Part shown: positions 12,600 through 25,837 of the stretch, piece by piece
Layout: each line of letters begins with the position of its first letter
How positions within the stretch are numbered: the first letter of the stretch is position 1
The notes under the pieces: generated by a model
Told to the model about the DNA's origin: nothing
Databases searched by the model: none
The model's input: the letters and a program-made list of their open reading frames with translations, nothing else
Assembly (NCBI RefSeq): GCF_900964775.1
Contig: NC_041808.1
Span: 33,031,411 to 33,095,410 of the forward strand
Reading direction: 5' to 3'
DNA length: 64,000 bases
DNA from: Scleropages formosus
Taxonomy: Eukaryota > Chordata > Actinopteri > Osteoglossiformes > Osteoglossidae
Made by a program: the position numbers and the translations under genes

Positions 12600-14215
12600 T
12601 CCTTTAATCACTCACCTTACTTAGACTTAGGTCCACCTGGGCACATTGGGCAGCAAGCATTCGCCAATGATTTTGATTGGCGCCTATATTTTGTGCATCT
12701 GCAAGTTGGAGGCCTTCCCACACCAAATCTTCCTTGAAGGTGCTTCGCCAGGTCTTTTTTGTCGGCCTCTTCTCATTCTTTCTGATAGTGTCCAGGTCAT
12801 TGCCATCAAAGGGTGCCGATTGTCTTGCATTTGCAACACGTGGCCTGCCAGCTGTAGTTGACGTCTTGCCACTGTCTCGGATAGCGGCCGTGTGCCAGTC
12901 CGTGTTAGGATCTCTTCGCTGGTGACACAATCCCGGCATGTTACTCGCAAGATTTTTCAAAGACATCTCTGGTGGAACACATCTAGCTTGTGGGTTATTT
13001 TTACAGTGTTCTTCCACGTTTCGCTGGCATATATGGCTGCTGGTAATACGATGGACAAGTATAGCTGAATTTTCCGAGCTGTTGGAAGACGTCATGCTCA
13101 ACATCGCCGTCTGCTGTAATCATGCTACCTAGGTAGGTGAAGCGCTCGATTGTTTCAATCGCCTCATCAGCAACTTTCAGCAGTGGGTGGATAGCTGTAT
13201 TGTCACCGATTTTCATCAGCTTTGTCTTCTCTGCGCTGATTCTCAGACCAACCTTGTATGTTGTTTCTTCCAGTTTAGTAGTCAATTTCTGCAGATCTTC
13301 TTGGTTCTCAGCCAGAAGGGCAATGTCATCTGCGAAATCGAGGTCCGTCAGCCAATTTTGATCTTTCCATAAAATTCCAAGGTGCTCTGTATCCACCGTT
13401 TGCCTCATCACGAAGTCCAGTGCTAATAAGAACAACAGAGGTGACAAAATGTAGCCCTGTCTGACTCCATTAATTACATCAAAAAAGACAGTGGTCCCAT
13501 TGATTGTCCTCATGCAGCATTTGGAGTTGTGGTATAGGCTCTTAAAGGTGTTGACAAATGACTGCAGTATGCCATAGGCTCTACAGATGTTCCACATTGC
13601 CGGGCGATACACGCTGTCAAACACCTTTTTGAAGATGATAAAATTGATTGCCAGGGGACGTTGAAACTTGATACATTGCTCAATAATGTTACGAAGGGTG
13701 AAGATTTGCTCGGAGCATGAGTGCCCACTACAGAAGCCAGCTTGTTCTTCACACAGCTTCTGATCAATCGCATCGCATAGTCTTGTAAATAGTATGATGC
13801 TAAACACTTTGCCAGGGACAAATAGCAGTGTGATACCACGCCAATTGCTGCATTCCATGATGTTGCCTTTCTTTGGCAACTTGACGATGACTCCTTGCCT
13901 CCAGCCTTCAGGGACACACGTTTCTTCCCAGCGAGGATATCTAACTTGTATGCAGCAAATTCTCTCGTCAGCTGAGCCAATTTTCCGGTTTGGCACAACA
14001 TTTGTACATTCCATGTTGTGATTTTTGTTGTGGTCTTGGCTGTCAGAATTCGACTGTTTGTCGAGAGCAAAACTTCCGTATGACTTTGATTTTGCTCCGT
14101 CGTCATAACTTGGGGCAAGTCTTCATTTTCTTGCTGATTGTTTGTATTATTTATATTTCTGCTTGCTGTTTCTTTAGCGGTGGTAGTTTTTACAGGGTCG
14201 GGTTGCTTGCCCAAT
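12600..14215 (-). mobile_element. LINE (APE-type non-LTR retrotransposon), internally deleted
   Basis: On the minus strand the 5' part encodes an endonuclease start (TTWNVQMLCQTGKLAQL). This jumps near 13,940 straight into reverse transcriptase (GWRQGVIVKLPKKGN, EEQAGFCSGHSC, the LTDLDFADDIALLAE catalytic motif, and FTYLGSMI). Most of the endonuclease and the start of the RT are therefore missing. A frameshift separates the RT from the C-terminal piece (LQLAGHVLQM). The reverse transcriptase ORF 14014-13001 still runs 337 codons, so the copy is not very old. It resembles LINE proteins often mislabelled craniofacial development protein 2-like. Confidence 0.85.
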
Positions 14216-14892
14216 GCCCAACCCTCCTCACTTTTTCAACCAGGCTTGGGACCAGCTTAGGCAGAGTTAATCACTCCCCAGAATAATGTACAACATGAAC
14301 TACAGGCCATTCGAGAGCCATTAATTCACCCAAAATCCACATTCAGATCCAATCTTTGGAGTGTGGAAGGAAACCCATTGGGGCAATCAGAATCATCTAG
14401 GATTCCACATAAGTACAACCTTATGACCCAGGTACTGAGAGACACCAGCTGTGCTACTGAACTGCACATTTGCTTAAAAAGTGAGATTATGTATTTCTTT
14501 CTCTTCAGACCCAAAATATGTAGATGACCCTTGAACAAAAATACTGACACCACAGAAGATGTTCCTTTCCAGTGAGAAGTACTTTCTAAAGGGACACAGC
14601 TAGATGTGCAGGATAATAACTAACCTGCATGATTCTTTGAGGGGAGCCTAACCCTGAGAAAGGATACCCCTGAGCTGTCCTGCTCTTCTTTTCTATGTAT
14701 TGACTTGCTGTTCACAGTCCTGAGCTGATAGATGCTCTGCACTGCTAAAAATGACATATAGTTAATGATGAAAATTCCCCTTCATTTTTGACCAAGCAAA
14801 TTAAATACACAAGTCTGTCCATGCAAACAAGGAACCACTCAACTTACTACCCTCAATACTCAAAAAGCACCACACCCACACCCACACCCACA

Positions 14893-15093
14893 CACACTGT
14901 CTGAAGCTGCTTGTCCCAAGTGGGGTCATGGCAAGCTGGGGCCTAGCCTGGCAATACGGGGCATGGGGCAACGCACACCCAGGGCAGGATGCTGGGATGT
15001 CAGTCTGCCGCAAGACACCCCAAGCAGGACTCGAACCCCAGGCCCACCAGGGAGTGGGACCCAGCCAAGCCTGCTGTGCCATGGCACCCCCCA
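14893..15093 (-). repeat. tRNA-derived SINE, family 1
   Basis: Reverse copy: (CA)n start, CTTGTCCCAAG, then CGAACCCCAGGCCCACC and CACCCCCC at the head. It is one of only two minus-strand copies. Confidence 0.85.
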
Positions 15094-16263
15094 ACAAAAA
15101 ACACTAATTTATGGTAATAATTCTGACAGGTTGCATTAGACTAAGCCAGCTATATATAATATACATATATATATTTGTAGGGCATTTTGTGTAGTTTAAT
15201 TTAACATTGAAAATCACCTTGGATAAAGCTATCAGCTAAATAATACTAAATAATCAGTGTATGTTACTTCAGAGATTTAAATGAAAAATGAATAATAATG
15301 TAAATGAAAATATTACATTATATACTGTAAATATATTATATTCTACATTATTATTACACAAGGCACAGACAAGAAATAGCCAAGTGGTTAAGAACACAAG
15401 CTTCCTGTTTCAGCTAAATTTGCTAAATTAAGCTAAATTTCTCCAATGTAATAATGTAGTTTTTCATTGTGTAAAGTAAAAGTCGTTTTTGGAGAAAGCC
15501 AACCATGTAATAAAACAAAATTAATTACTGGGATTAAAAAGCAAAAACATTACATCAAAACTGTAGTCTGCATGAAGGGTATTCATTTGCATGAAAGCCG
15601 CACTGAACGTAGAGCTTTTAAACGGCGTTCAGAACTATGGAAAGTGTGTATTTGCGTGGCTCGTCCATGATGTGTTTCCGCGGAGGTCGGATTTTTGCTG
15701 GAAGTGCAACAAAACCTCATACAACACATGCACCCCGGAAATTGCCCACTGGTAAATTTGATGTCTAAAAGCTGTTATTTACCAGGCAGGAATCAATCGC
15801 TGCTATTCAGCCGTGCCGGTCGCTGTATTGGTCGCAAATCGAACTCGGCAGGACTGAATAAGACACCATAAAAATGACGATATCACAGAAAATCGGGAAG
15901 CCACTGTAACTCTCTACTCTAGTCAGTGTCCCTTTTCCTGCGGCCATCATGCGTACAATGTTAAACGAGGTACACTTAAAATCTAGCGTGTCGTGCATCC
16001 CTTCAGTTGTAAACCGTGCTTAATTTATGCGATTCAACGCAAACTGTGTGTAGCAATATGGGAAGGCGGACACTGTCTTCTGAAGGCACTTAAAAATAAA
16101 GATAAAAAATAAAAAAACAAGTACTCGTATTCGCACCCACCCCTCACACCTGGTCACACCCACGGTCCCCTGGGTAATCGATTCACATTGGACGTTTTCT
16201 CGGTGGAAACATGAGTCACCGGCTCTGATTAGCTTACCAGTGACTGCGAACGCAGGATCTAGT

Positions 16264-16271
16264 ATATAAAA
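16264..16271 (+). promoter_or_regulatory. npb: TATA box of npb
   Basis: TATATAAA lies 91 bp before the npb start codon and is followed by AAGAGGG. A start of transcription near 16295 would give a 5' UTR of about 60 bp. A TATA promoter suits a tightly regulated neuropeptide gene. Confidence 0.65.
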
Positions 16272-16354
16272 GAGGGAATTTAGGAAAGAGCGCTGAGCAG
16301 TTGCTGCGAACGGCTGAAGGGCACGTGCGCTCGCACCCATCAGCTGCGCTGGCC

Positions 16355-17442
16355 ATGGTCATGGAGAGGTCCTTGAGATTCACCCTGCTGCTTCTGGTAG
16401 CCATCTCCACGCTCGTGCCGTGGTGTCCCGCTGACGCGTGGTACAAGCAAGCCACCGGGCCGAGCTACTACTCCGTGGGCAGAGCGTCGGGCTTGTTGTC
16501 CGGCATCCGGAGGTCACCTTACAGCAGGAGGTCCGAGCTGGAATCCGGGCTGGGAGTCGACGGATCTGATCCGCCTCCAGAGTCACCAAGTCAGCAGAAC
16601 TCAGTCCTGAAAAATATAGTAAGTTGCCTCCTTTTTTTCTAAAACTAACACAGTACCTCACCTACCTGTGACGGATTTAAGAAATTAATTTAAATTTACG
16701 TTCATTCATCTAGCAGACGCTTTTGTCCAAAGCGACGTACATCTCAGCAAAAGTACATTTTATGCATTACATTAGAGAAGGAGACACATAGCTGCAGGCA
16801 AACTAGTTTGTTCCCTACCACTTGCTGCACTGAGTTTCATCGTTTAATTGTCATTTTTCCCCAACTCTTGAGGAGGGGTTTAAAGCAGATTAACTGACTT
16901 TCCTCCGGATTCTGATTTACAGTGTTAGATGAACTTTCCGGCGATTTACGCATTCATAAAGCAGGGTGCTCTTACTACTGAGTATATCAACTTAGAGCTG
17001 GTACATCATCGCCCAAATTGAACCACACTAACCACTAGGTTACCTGCTGCTCTGTGCGCAAACCAGACGTGCTTTTAAATTGCTTCTCTTGTTTTCCTTC
17101 AAAGTTTAATACTACGAGAAGCTGCTCATTTTGTATGACGTTAGATAAATTACGCTTTGACTGCGCTTCAAAAGACCAAGAGTTCAGTGTAGCAGCTGCT
17201 GTCCGTTCAGCACCAGAAAGACAAATTCGTCCGGACTCATTAAACTTTCTGAATGTGCTAATTGGGGGGGTTATTTTGGTTGAATCTGGTGTTTTTTCTT
17301 TCCTCTGCTGCAGGCTGTATGCGTGAAGGACGTTTCTCCGAACCTGGAGAGCTGTGTGCTCGCGCAGGACGGCTCGAGCGCGTTCCAGTGCAAAGCGGAA
17401 GTGCTGCTCTCCCTCGACCCGCAGGGCTGCGCGAGAGCCTGA
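16355..17442 (+). CDS. npb: Neuropeptide B precursor (prepro-NPB)
   Basis: Two coding exons, 16355-16618 and 17314-17442, with GTAAGT donor, CAG acceptor and phase 0, give 130 residues. Residues 1-28 form a hydrophobic signal peptide ending in ADA. The mature peptide starts at Trp29 with [15 protein letters not shown] and continues through ASGLLSGI to a dibasic Arg52-Arg53 site, then SPYSRR. This matches the tryptophan-first NPB/NPW family, whose ligands act on NPBWR receptors in feeding, pain and neuroendocrine control. Exon 2 encodes the conserved tail [14 protein letters not shown] and [11 protein letters not shown], which favours NPB over NPW. A second in-frame ATG lies two codons after the first. 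The gene converges on pcyt2, its neighbour in human as well. Confidence 0.95.
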
Positions 17443-17557
17443 GCAGCGCGCCTCCTCGGCTCGTGCCCTCGGACAGACTGGAGCGCGAGGGCGGTGAGTC
17501 ACGGCGATGGACGGAACGCTCGCAATTGCTCTCATTTTACGAAACGAAGCGAAACGA

Positions 17558-17563
17558 AATAAA
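17558..17563 (+). terminator. npb: Polyadenylation signal of npb
   Basis: An AATAAA lies 116 bp after the npb stop codon. A second AATAAA lies near 17637. Either would give a short 3' UTR. Confidence 0.5.
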
Positions 17564-18098
17564 GCTGGGCGTGTGAGAAATATCCGACGCCGCCACGAGC
17601 TGGAAAAATGTACTTCTTACTGCAAAATGTACGACAATAAATTATGTACTGTTGCGCATTCTTTCACTTTGGCTTTTCACCATTGAAATATTACATTTAG
17701 ACGTGTGTGTGCAGCGACCTTGCCCAACTTGAAGTTATTCTGTAAGATCCTGTTTCTGTCAGGCTGAGTTAGTGCTTGAAACCGTGTCTTTGTTTGTTTG
17801 AAAATTATTTTGTACCGAGTTGCCACCCATTTTCACTGTAGAACGTTTTTATTTTGATGTAAATTATTGCATAACTGAAGGTATCGACTGAAGCACAATG
17901 TTGTATCACACAGCCTTTGATGATATTGTAAACACTGCAGCAAAATTCATGTGATTCAACAAAACAGCACATTCCATCAGTGCTTTAGTATCTGGTCATA
18001 CTTGAAAATATACAGAACCCGAATTTTAACATTTTCAAACTTGTATTTGAAAAGTGTCAGTAAACTGTATTAATAAAAAAAAAGAAACTGATTCATGA

Positions 18099-18102
18099 GT
18101 TT

Positions 18103-18132
<30 letters not shown>
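18099..18132 (+). repeat. (TTTA)n microsatellite
   Basis: About eight tandem TTTA/ATTT units in an AT-rich intergenic stretch after npb. Confidence 0.9.
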
Positions 18133-18134
<2 letters not shown>

Positions 18135-19817
18135 TTTATGGAATCAGAGAACTTTCCAGCACTCAGTGGGAATTTTGGGGTCCAACAGAAGATGGACAGA
18201 GTGCCCGCACATTCAGGCTGCTACAGCACCATACATTCCCATTGCACCAAGTCTACTGATCTCTTGTTTTACGCATCGCATCAAAGCCACTGGAAAAAAA
18301 AAAATACTAGTGAGGAACTGCAGTCTGAGACCTCCTCCTGGCCTAGCTAGTTGATGTCCATTCAGCGTTAGAAAAACAGTCCGGAGCAGAAACGGATCCT
18401 ATATTTTCCTTCCATTCTGTAAAACAGCAATTGCAGTCTCTCCACCAACAGACATATTTTGGCAGTAAAACTGCAGAAAACACAAGAGGTAGAGCTCACT
18501 GAAACTGGGCTGCTGGACACTTAAAGCTAATTCAGGACATAGACAACAAGTTCGCTTCCTTCCAAACCACAATAACATGGTAATTCCATACCACCGCATA
18601 TGACATACAAATATACAAAGTACTATTAAAATTACGGGAAGAAATCATATAAAACAAAAATACGCAGCTACATGCAACATTCTTTTTATGTGTACAGCAG
18701 GTAAAAGAGACAAGTGTGACACCACAGAACAAAAAATGAAAATGCATGCAGATAAGCGCACAAATAATTATGAGTTAATTATGAGAGTTAACTTCAGTAT
18801 TTTCAAAAGCCTCAAGAGAAGCAAAGCAAACAGTAATTTGGATTTGATTTTTTTTTTTAAGTCCCTTGTGACCAGAGAGAGGGTTGTGGAACAGATTACC
18901 ACTAGTGAGTAATTTTTAAAAAAAATTCTGACTGAACAGAGCTTTGAACAATATTGTGGCCAAAATCCTCCAGGGAACTGACACCCACAATTTACTCTTT
19001 TCACTCCCATTCCAAAGAAAAGAAGAAAAACAAAATATCTGGGGATTTACAAAGAGAGAATAAAAATGTGGGGAAAAGATGACACATGCCTGTCTTTGAT
19101 GTAGGAAGGAAGTTATGAAAAGAGTGGTTTGAATGATTAATTTGTTTTAATTACCTTAACATACATAGGTGTAGACCTTTATAATCCCTTTAAAAGAAAG
19201 CTTTTAAATGCAAGAGCTGGACCTCACGTTTTCTCAAACAGCAGGATGCCTCCTGTTTCAGATAAACAGGGCTGCCATGTTTCTAAATGTTTTTTGGGTC
19301 AACCCCAGTGTCACACCATAGTGTGTCACATTTTGAGGGAGCATAAGGATGTACTTAGACTAAGGGAAGTGTGAACCTGTACTTCGCTGTTTGTTTATTC
19401 ACAGAGAAGCCATGTCCCTCAATAACTCAGCCATGTTCCACAATAAGCACCATGCCAGAACAGGGCAGTCTATTCCAACTGCTACATCTCACAAAATATT
19501 AGTTTTCTGCATCTTTCGTAATAGCAAAACTGTCCAATAGCAGTGGCGTGACAACTTTTTAGGCATGTAGGGGATCCAAAATATAATAGCTATGGAGTTA
19601 TACACGAATATTGAAGGGTTCATTATGCTTGTCTGAACATTGGAGAACACCTCCTGGCTTGTTTTTAATAAAATTTTTACTTGTGCCAAGTAGGTAGGCC
19701 TTCAGTATGGTAATTGTGGTAAACAGAAACTGCTCCAGAGGGACAGCTTCTGTTTGAGTTCGAGAGCTATGGATGAACAAAGCTTATTAGAAATAGAGAG
19801 ATAAGTGGATGTTATCA

Positions 19818-20022
19818 GGGGGGTGCAATGGTGCAGTAGGTTTGGCCTGTGCCTGCTCTCTGGCAGGTCTTGGGTTCAAGTCCTGCTTGGGGTGCCTTAT
19901 GACAGACCGGCATCCTGTCCTGGGTGTGTCGTCTTCCCCTCCAGACTTACACCCTGTGTTGCCACGTTAGGCTTTGGCTCACTGCAACCCCTGCTTGGGG
20001 CAAGCAGCTTTAGTAAGTGTGT
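19818..20022 (+). repeat. tRNA-derived SINE, family 1
   Basis: Starts GGGGTGCAATGGTGCAGT, B box CTTGGGTTCAAGTCC, and ends in a short (GT)n. Confidence 0.85.
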
Positions 20023-21794
20023 GTGTGTCTTTCTCTTCATAATCCTGGGGTACCAGATGACTAATACTGGGACTGTATAAAGAGATCAGTGGAAAGTAAA
20101 CTAATGACAAAAAATGAATCTAAATATCAACACACTTCTGCAACTGGACAAAGTGTTGCATTTACAATTAATTGTGCAGATGCTAAAGTTAGAAAGGCGC
20201 ATTAATCGATCAACCATACTGTTAGGAGATTTCTTGTTGAAAGGCACAATAACTTCAGTCAGCTCTTATATACAGGCATTTCACTGCAAAAGGTCACATT
20301 CAAGTCCAGGAATGGCTACTTATTACATGCAAAAGCTGATAAGTGGCATTTAACTGTGATTTCTTCACACTGGCAATATACATCTAAAGTCCCTTTTCCA
20401 CCATCTAGCAATTAATACATAGCCGGCTGTTAATTAACAGCATCACGTGACACTACGCACGCTGACGCGCTGGCAAATGTCTTGTGCTTGCAACCGACAG
20501 TTGAAAAATCCTTGTCTCAAACACGTCCATTTCCACCCCTGACACAGTACTTTACAAACTGCACACTGTTGTAGGTGTGGCTCCCTTTCCTCTAGTTCAT
20601 ACGCAATCAATGCTGTCTCAGACCAAAACAGGGAATCGGCATTCAAAATGCAGCTGTGAACCCTACACAGATTAGAGACCTTTGTTATTCTTTCAAAGCC
20701 CAAAAATAACAAAGGACACCAACAACAATAACAAGGGCAACCACCAGTGACAGTTTACAGCTTCTTTCTTTGGATCAATATAGAAAATCAGGAGCCATGT
20801 ATTGACATTGGTGTTCTCATTTATAATATTTCCATGTCAAATCAACATCCCCAGAATTACAGTATTTGATTTTGTTGCACATATTTTGTGCGAAGAAAAA
20901 TAAAAGAAGCCGGTTTGAGAAAATTTGTTTCAAATGTTTCTTTTTTCCCCCTTTTCTTGTTTTAATGTCCCAGATAGTCATAGACTTTGATCCAGCTTAA
21001 TTTGTCATGAAATTGCATTCTGTCATTTTCTTTTTGTCCCATTGTGGTATAATTTTGCATGGAGAGTTAACTATAAAGGCTGTGTCAGCATTGATCTGAA
21101 TTCCAATTTATGAAAAGGTGAATGAAAAAAATTTCGAAAGCTGCTTCTGTCTGTCTGACTCACTTCCATATATTATGTATTCTGATGCGGTAAAATACAG
21201 TATTGAATGCAAACAATGTGTGCTTAGTTTGAGAGGGGAAAAAAAGGAAACCCTTCCCACAATTTTTTCCCAAAACGGTTTAGCTAACTAATCACTGCCA
21301 ATTAAGACTTAAAAATGATATTAAAACATTGAGATTAATTACCTGAAGGCTGCAAATTCCTCAGTGACACATTACACAAAATAGTTTGTAACAACCCATA
21401 TCTGTGCCTCAATAAATAAGAGATTTAGTATTTAAAACATCTGTCACACTGGATCTATCTTTTTTTTTTTACTGGAAAAAAAAAAATCAAAAGCAGTGAT
21501 TTACAATGAACTAAAGAATCTGGGATACAAATGAATATATTAAAGCATGTTGCTTGCATGTTTGAAATTAAAATTTAACAAGCCAGGTAGCCAAGAATAA
21601 CTGATGACTTGATCATTCAATAGTAGGAACAATTGACCAGTTGGCAATAAATGAAAGATGACAAGTTACAGTTAGAGTTAAGGGTTAGGTTCGCTGGACA
21701 TGGAAGGGTGCAGGCTTGTGGCAGTGGGAAAAAACACATTAAAACAGGCTTTTCAACACCAAGCCAGTCTGGAGGAGTCAAAATGACTTCCTTA

Positions 21795-22010
21795 CATTTA
21801 TTCAGTCAGCTGATGCTTTTCTCCAAAGCAACTTACACTGTTAAGGTTACAATTACTATTATTACAGTTCCAAACTTACTATTTACCCACTTATACAGCT
21901 GGGTAATTTTTTACTGAGCAATTCAGAGGAAGTACTTTGCTCAAGGGTACTACAGCCAGAGATCAAACCTGCAACCTTTGGGGGAAGTCACTGAAGGCCA
22001 GTGCCATTGA
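21795..22010 (+). repeat. SINE-like repeat, family 3
   Basis: Reads TTTATTCAGTCAGCTGATGC, then CTCCAAAGCAACTTACA, ACAGCTGGGTAAT, TTTGCTCAAGGGTACTACAG and a degenerate tRNA-like end. It is a common teleost short repeat. Confidence 0.7.
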
Positions 22011-22220
22011 CCTGTTGAACAGGGATGAAAAGTACAAGTTATGACTTTATTACAGAACAGTGCAGCCAGCAATAGAAGTGGACACTGAACCTCAGACTGT
22101 GCATCCAGGAAACTGACCGAATAACAGTAATTTGTAATACTTGATCTAACATGTTTGGAGGCAACTGATGTTTTTATACCTTTCATTTCCATGACTTTCC
22201 CAGTTATAGCCTTAATTATA

Positions 22221-22225
22221 GATAC

Positions 22226-22275
<50 letters not shown>
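22221..22275 (+). repeat. (GATA)n microsatellite
   Basis: About 13 tandem GATA units, nearly pure, so probably length-polymorphic. Confidence 0.95.
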
Positions 22276-22600
22276 CACACATCAGAGCTGCACTTTCACT
22301 GCACACTGAACTCTAAGCATAACAGGAGATTGAATTAAAGGCTGTTATGGAACGTGCTTAAGAATCGAAGCACCAGATCAAATGTTAAAAGTAATCACTG
22401 CTACCCTCAATTTGGCGAGACAGGTGACCATGTTCTATTGGCTAGTACGCAATTATACGAACGTAGCAGGCATTCAAAGAGAAGGAAAACTGAATAACTG
22501 AGGATGTCAGAAAAGCGATTGACGTCCGTTATTAACTGCTTTTGTGCGACAGTAGACTGCCAGCGATAACTGGTCATCCGCACTTGCTCACCAACCCCAC

Positions 22601-22840
22601 TCAGCACACAGCGGTGGATGGCAGCTGTGTCAATGGATCCATTTTCTGCCAGGTTACGACACGAGCCTCACGCGGCCCCGGTAACTCATTAACCAACAGC
22701 TGGCCCTTGGAGTCGGCCCCGCTGCTAGCCAGGCACTTCTCTGCCACCTCACACCAGGCCTCATTGTGGCACTGAAGAAGTGACACAATAGAGCACAGGA
22801 CAACCAGGGTCCAACACAGGAGCGATTCATTAAAAGCCAT
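22601..22840 (-). CDS. Possible small secreted protein, unrecognised
   Basis: A 79-residue ORF starts at 22840 with a strong start context (A at -3, G at +4). Residues 1-23 look like a signal peptide (SLLCWTLVVLCSIVSLLQ core). They are followed by four cysteines, three of them close together in CHNEAWCEVAEKC and one as the last residue. I recognise no family. It could be a complete small secreted protein, a first exon, or chance. It lies between npb and pcyt2 in a region otherwise made of repeats. Confidence 0.3.
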   Translation of the reverse strand: MAFNESLLCWTLVVLCSIVSLLQCHNEAWCEVAEKCLASSGADSKGQLLVNELPGPREARVVTWQKMDPLTQLPSTAVC

Positions 22841-23423
22841 TTTTTTATAGTGACTCTAAAAATCTCCTGTTTTTTGCGTATAGAATTGGCTGCCGACTGG
22901 AAAGCAGCCCAGCCAGTAAATTGCTCACACCTGCAAAAGCCAGGTGATGTTATTGTCTCTTCAAATCATGATTTCAATTAATGGAATGAATGCTGGGGCA
23001 CCAGGAACACCCCCGGGCACCCCTGCCCTTGCAGGACACGATTGGCCACTGCTAGTCTAATGTACAACGTTGTTAATGTTCAATAAGTAAAGTAAAAAAA
23101 ATCCAGTAGAGCTGTGTACAGGAGCTTGTGCCAAGCCTTCGCTTGTGTGGTGTGAGATTTATCAGCAACAGGTGTGCGTGACACCTAAATTGGCCTCGAT
23201 AAATTCAGCTGGGACCTAAAGGAGCTGGACAGAAGTCAGTGAATTTGTCTCTGAAAGTGACAAATGCAAGAACTTTACATATTGCTGTTCTGATGCTGCA
23301 GTTACATGTCTTCACTCTGTCTTTAGCAAATGTGTCTTAATTTGCCTGGGCAAAAGGAGCTTTTTTTGACAGATTGACTATGTCATTTCCACATCTTCTC
23401 AAACACCAATTAATAGGGCATTA

Positions 23424-23645
23424 CTTCATTTAGCTGATGCATTTCTCCAAAGGGACTTCCAATGTTAAGGTTAGATTTTCTACAAACTCACAATTATTTA
23501 CCCATTAATACAGCTGGGTAATTCTACTGGAGCAATTTAGGGTAAGTACCTTGCTCAAGGGTACTGCAACCAGAAGTGGGGATCGAATGTGCAGCTATCG
23601 GATCCAAAGGGAGTAGCTCTAACCACCACACTACCAGCTGTCCGC
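23424..23645 (+). repeat. SINE-like repeat, family 3
   Basis: Second good copy of the 21795 unit, ending in TCTAACCACCACACTACCAG. Confidence 0.7.
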
Positions 23646-25837
23646 TGGTAATAGAGAAGTCTTTTGTCGCTCAAGAACGCATTATTTATTTTCCCCATTT
23701 AAATTCATGGTAATTAAGAGATTGTTTTACAAGAACTCACATTACCAGATCTTTATGCACAAATCACACTCAAAAGCCTCAAGCATCGCTATGTTATTGT
23801 TAATATTTTATTGCCTACCTACACATGCATCAGTTCAGGTACATGGCTCTTTTAGCAATAGTGACTCATTCAAATATCTGTTTTTATCCATTTCTAAAGT
23901 CTGGTAATATGCTGGAGCAATGTAGATAAAGTAGCTCCCTCAATGGTATAACAACTGGGCTAATCTTGCAATGTGATCAGTGCCCATCAGGTTACATACC
24001 CCTGTCTTCTGTGTGCAGCATACATCAAGTACAAAAAGAACATGACAGTTTACAGCGACATCAGGGATGCGAGACAGCAAAGGTCATGCTGTCACGCAGG
24101 ACGACACCCTGTGATTGCTGATTTAAGTAACAATAACAAAAAATAGCTTCTGTTAAGAGTATAAATATTCATATACAGATCATCCAATGACATGCAATGG
24201 CAATGACTTTGTTAAGAGACAAGATCATAGGAATACAGTGAAGTCCTATATTCTGAAAGGGAAAAACATTCCAAGGAACCTAAGAATTTGCCTCAGAACC
24301 TTTAAAAATGATTCACATGCTTAGCAGACATCGTGCGAAGTAAAATACATACTGTTTCCCAAATGTATACAACTAAAACTGTACTCACCAAATTCAAGTA
24401 CATTTTTTAAAGGCACAACAGCACACCCATTATTATTTATGAAAAAATACTGTTGAGCGAAGCATTTACCATGCATTACAAATTACCCAGCTATAAAAAG
24501 GGATAAATCATTGTAAATACCTTGACATTGCAAGTCGTTTTGGAGGAAAGTGACAAAATGAACTAACAACACCAATGGTATCAATTCTTCTGATTAAGCT
24601 AGAAATTATCTTTACCGATTGTGACTGGTTGAGATTGTTAATGTGACAGGAAGTGTACAGTGGGCTTTATTATGGAGGAAGCATAGTGCCTACGTGTTTG
24701 CAGAGTGAAAGGGTTCTGGAAGTACTATGGTCACGTAACTGGGCAAAAATACTGATATACTGAATGATAAGTCCCTTGTATGCAAAAAAAGGGTATATAT
24801 TTTCATCAGCCGTACAATCAGTACACATTGCTCTGAAAATTGAACCTACAATCTGATGATCATCATTCTAGTTCCTTATCCGGTACACCAGCCAACGTCC
24901 AGAAAAGCATATCGAGCTCTACTTGTACAAATATTAACACTACAAGACAACAGTAATGTCAAGTAATCAAAATACATTTGATAGAAACTGAAGTCAGCAG
25001 CTTCCTCTTTACCAGAGTAACCTCAAAGGGCAAGTTACAGATTATTTACAATTTTCACTTAGTCACTGCAAAAATAAATATAGCCTGAACATGAACAAGT
25101 AAGAGCAATTAGAGCCCTTCCCCAGAGGGACAACCACCCCTTCTTGGGGAAGGAGAAGGTACCAAGGTAAACACTCACAGGGTGTTGGAGTCCCTTTGCT
25201 GCTACCTCCAACCATAATCAGTAAATAAGGGATATTGTAGTGAGGTCTGATCTGGCTCCATCCACTACAGAGATGTAGTATGAGTCCCGCACTGGACACC
25301 CGGTATCAGATGGAAGTTGATCCAAACCAGCTTCCACGCAGCCCGTTCTCCATTAAGAATGACTAAATTACTCCTGCTCCAAATGAGCCATTCATGAGGG
25401 AACATGGCGATGCAGATTGCTATCGGCATCCGATTCTGCCCAGACGCTGTGACCTGAAGGGTCTGTCACTCAGCCATAGAGGAGCCCACCATGCTGGAAC
25501 TGCACAAGGTGACATCATGGCCAAATGACACTTCAAGCCTCTCACTACATCATGACAAACTCGGTCTTGTTACCTGCTCTCAGAAGTAGCTTTTCATTAC
25601 TGCATCTTAAGATACATTATAAATTTGCACTGAAAACAAATCTATGGAATTCCATAGAATTTAACAGAGAGAAATTTATTATTGCCAAGGACTGTTGACA
25701 TCCATCACAACATAAATTTAACGTAAATAGATACTGAACATTTTGGCCAAATCAATGGATAAAACCTTGCAAAAAAAGAATTTTTAACTAGTGAAACCTA
25801 ATGGTTATGTGAAAGTCTGATGTTAAAACCCATAGTG

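Larger units (their letters stand above)
17600..21790. other. Intergenic after npb, no gene recognised
   Basis: AT-rich sequence with one SINE (19818-20022) and simple repeats. The minus-strand ORF 20712-20443 (89 codons) matches nothing I know and has no signal peptide or motif. Confidence 0.4.

Noticed and set aside
13001-14014. 337-codon minus-strand ORF as a host gene
   Set aside because: It is a reverse transcriptase (FADDIALLAE, FTYLGSMI) of a LINE.
9800-16000. SGSH next to slc26a11, as in human
   Set aside because: No sulfatase motif (such as CSPSR) or other SGSH exon was seen on the plus strand.
22221-22275. CRISPR-like array
   Set aside because: A pure GATA tandem repeat without spacers, in a vertebrate genome.
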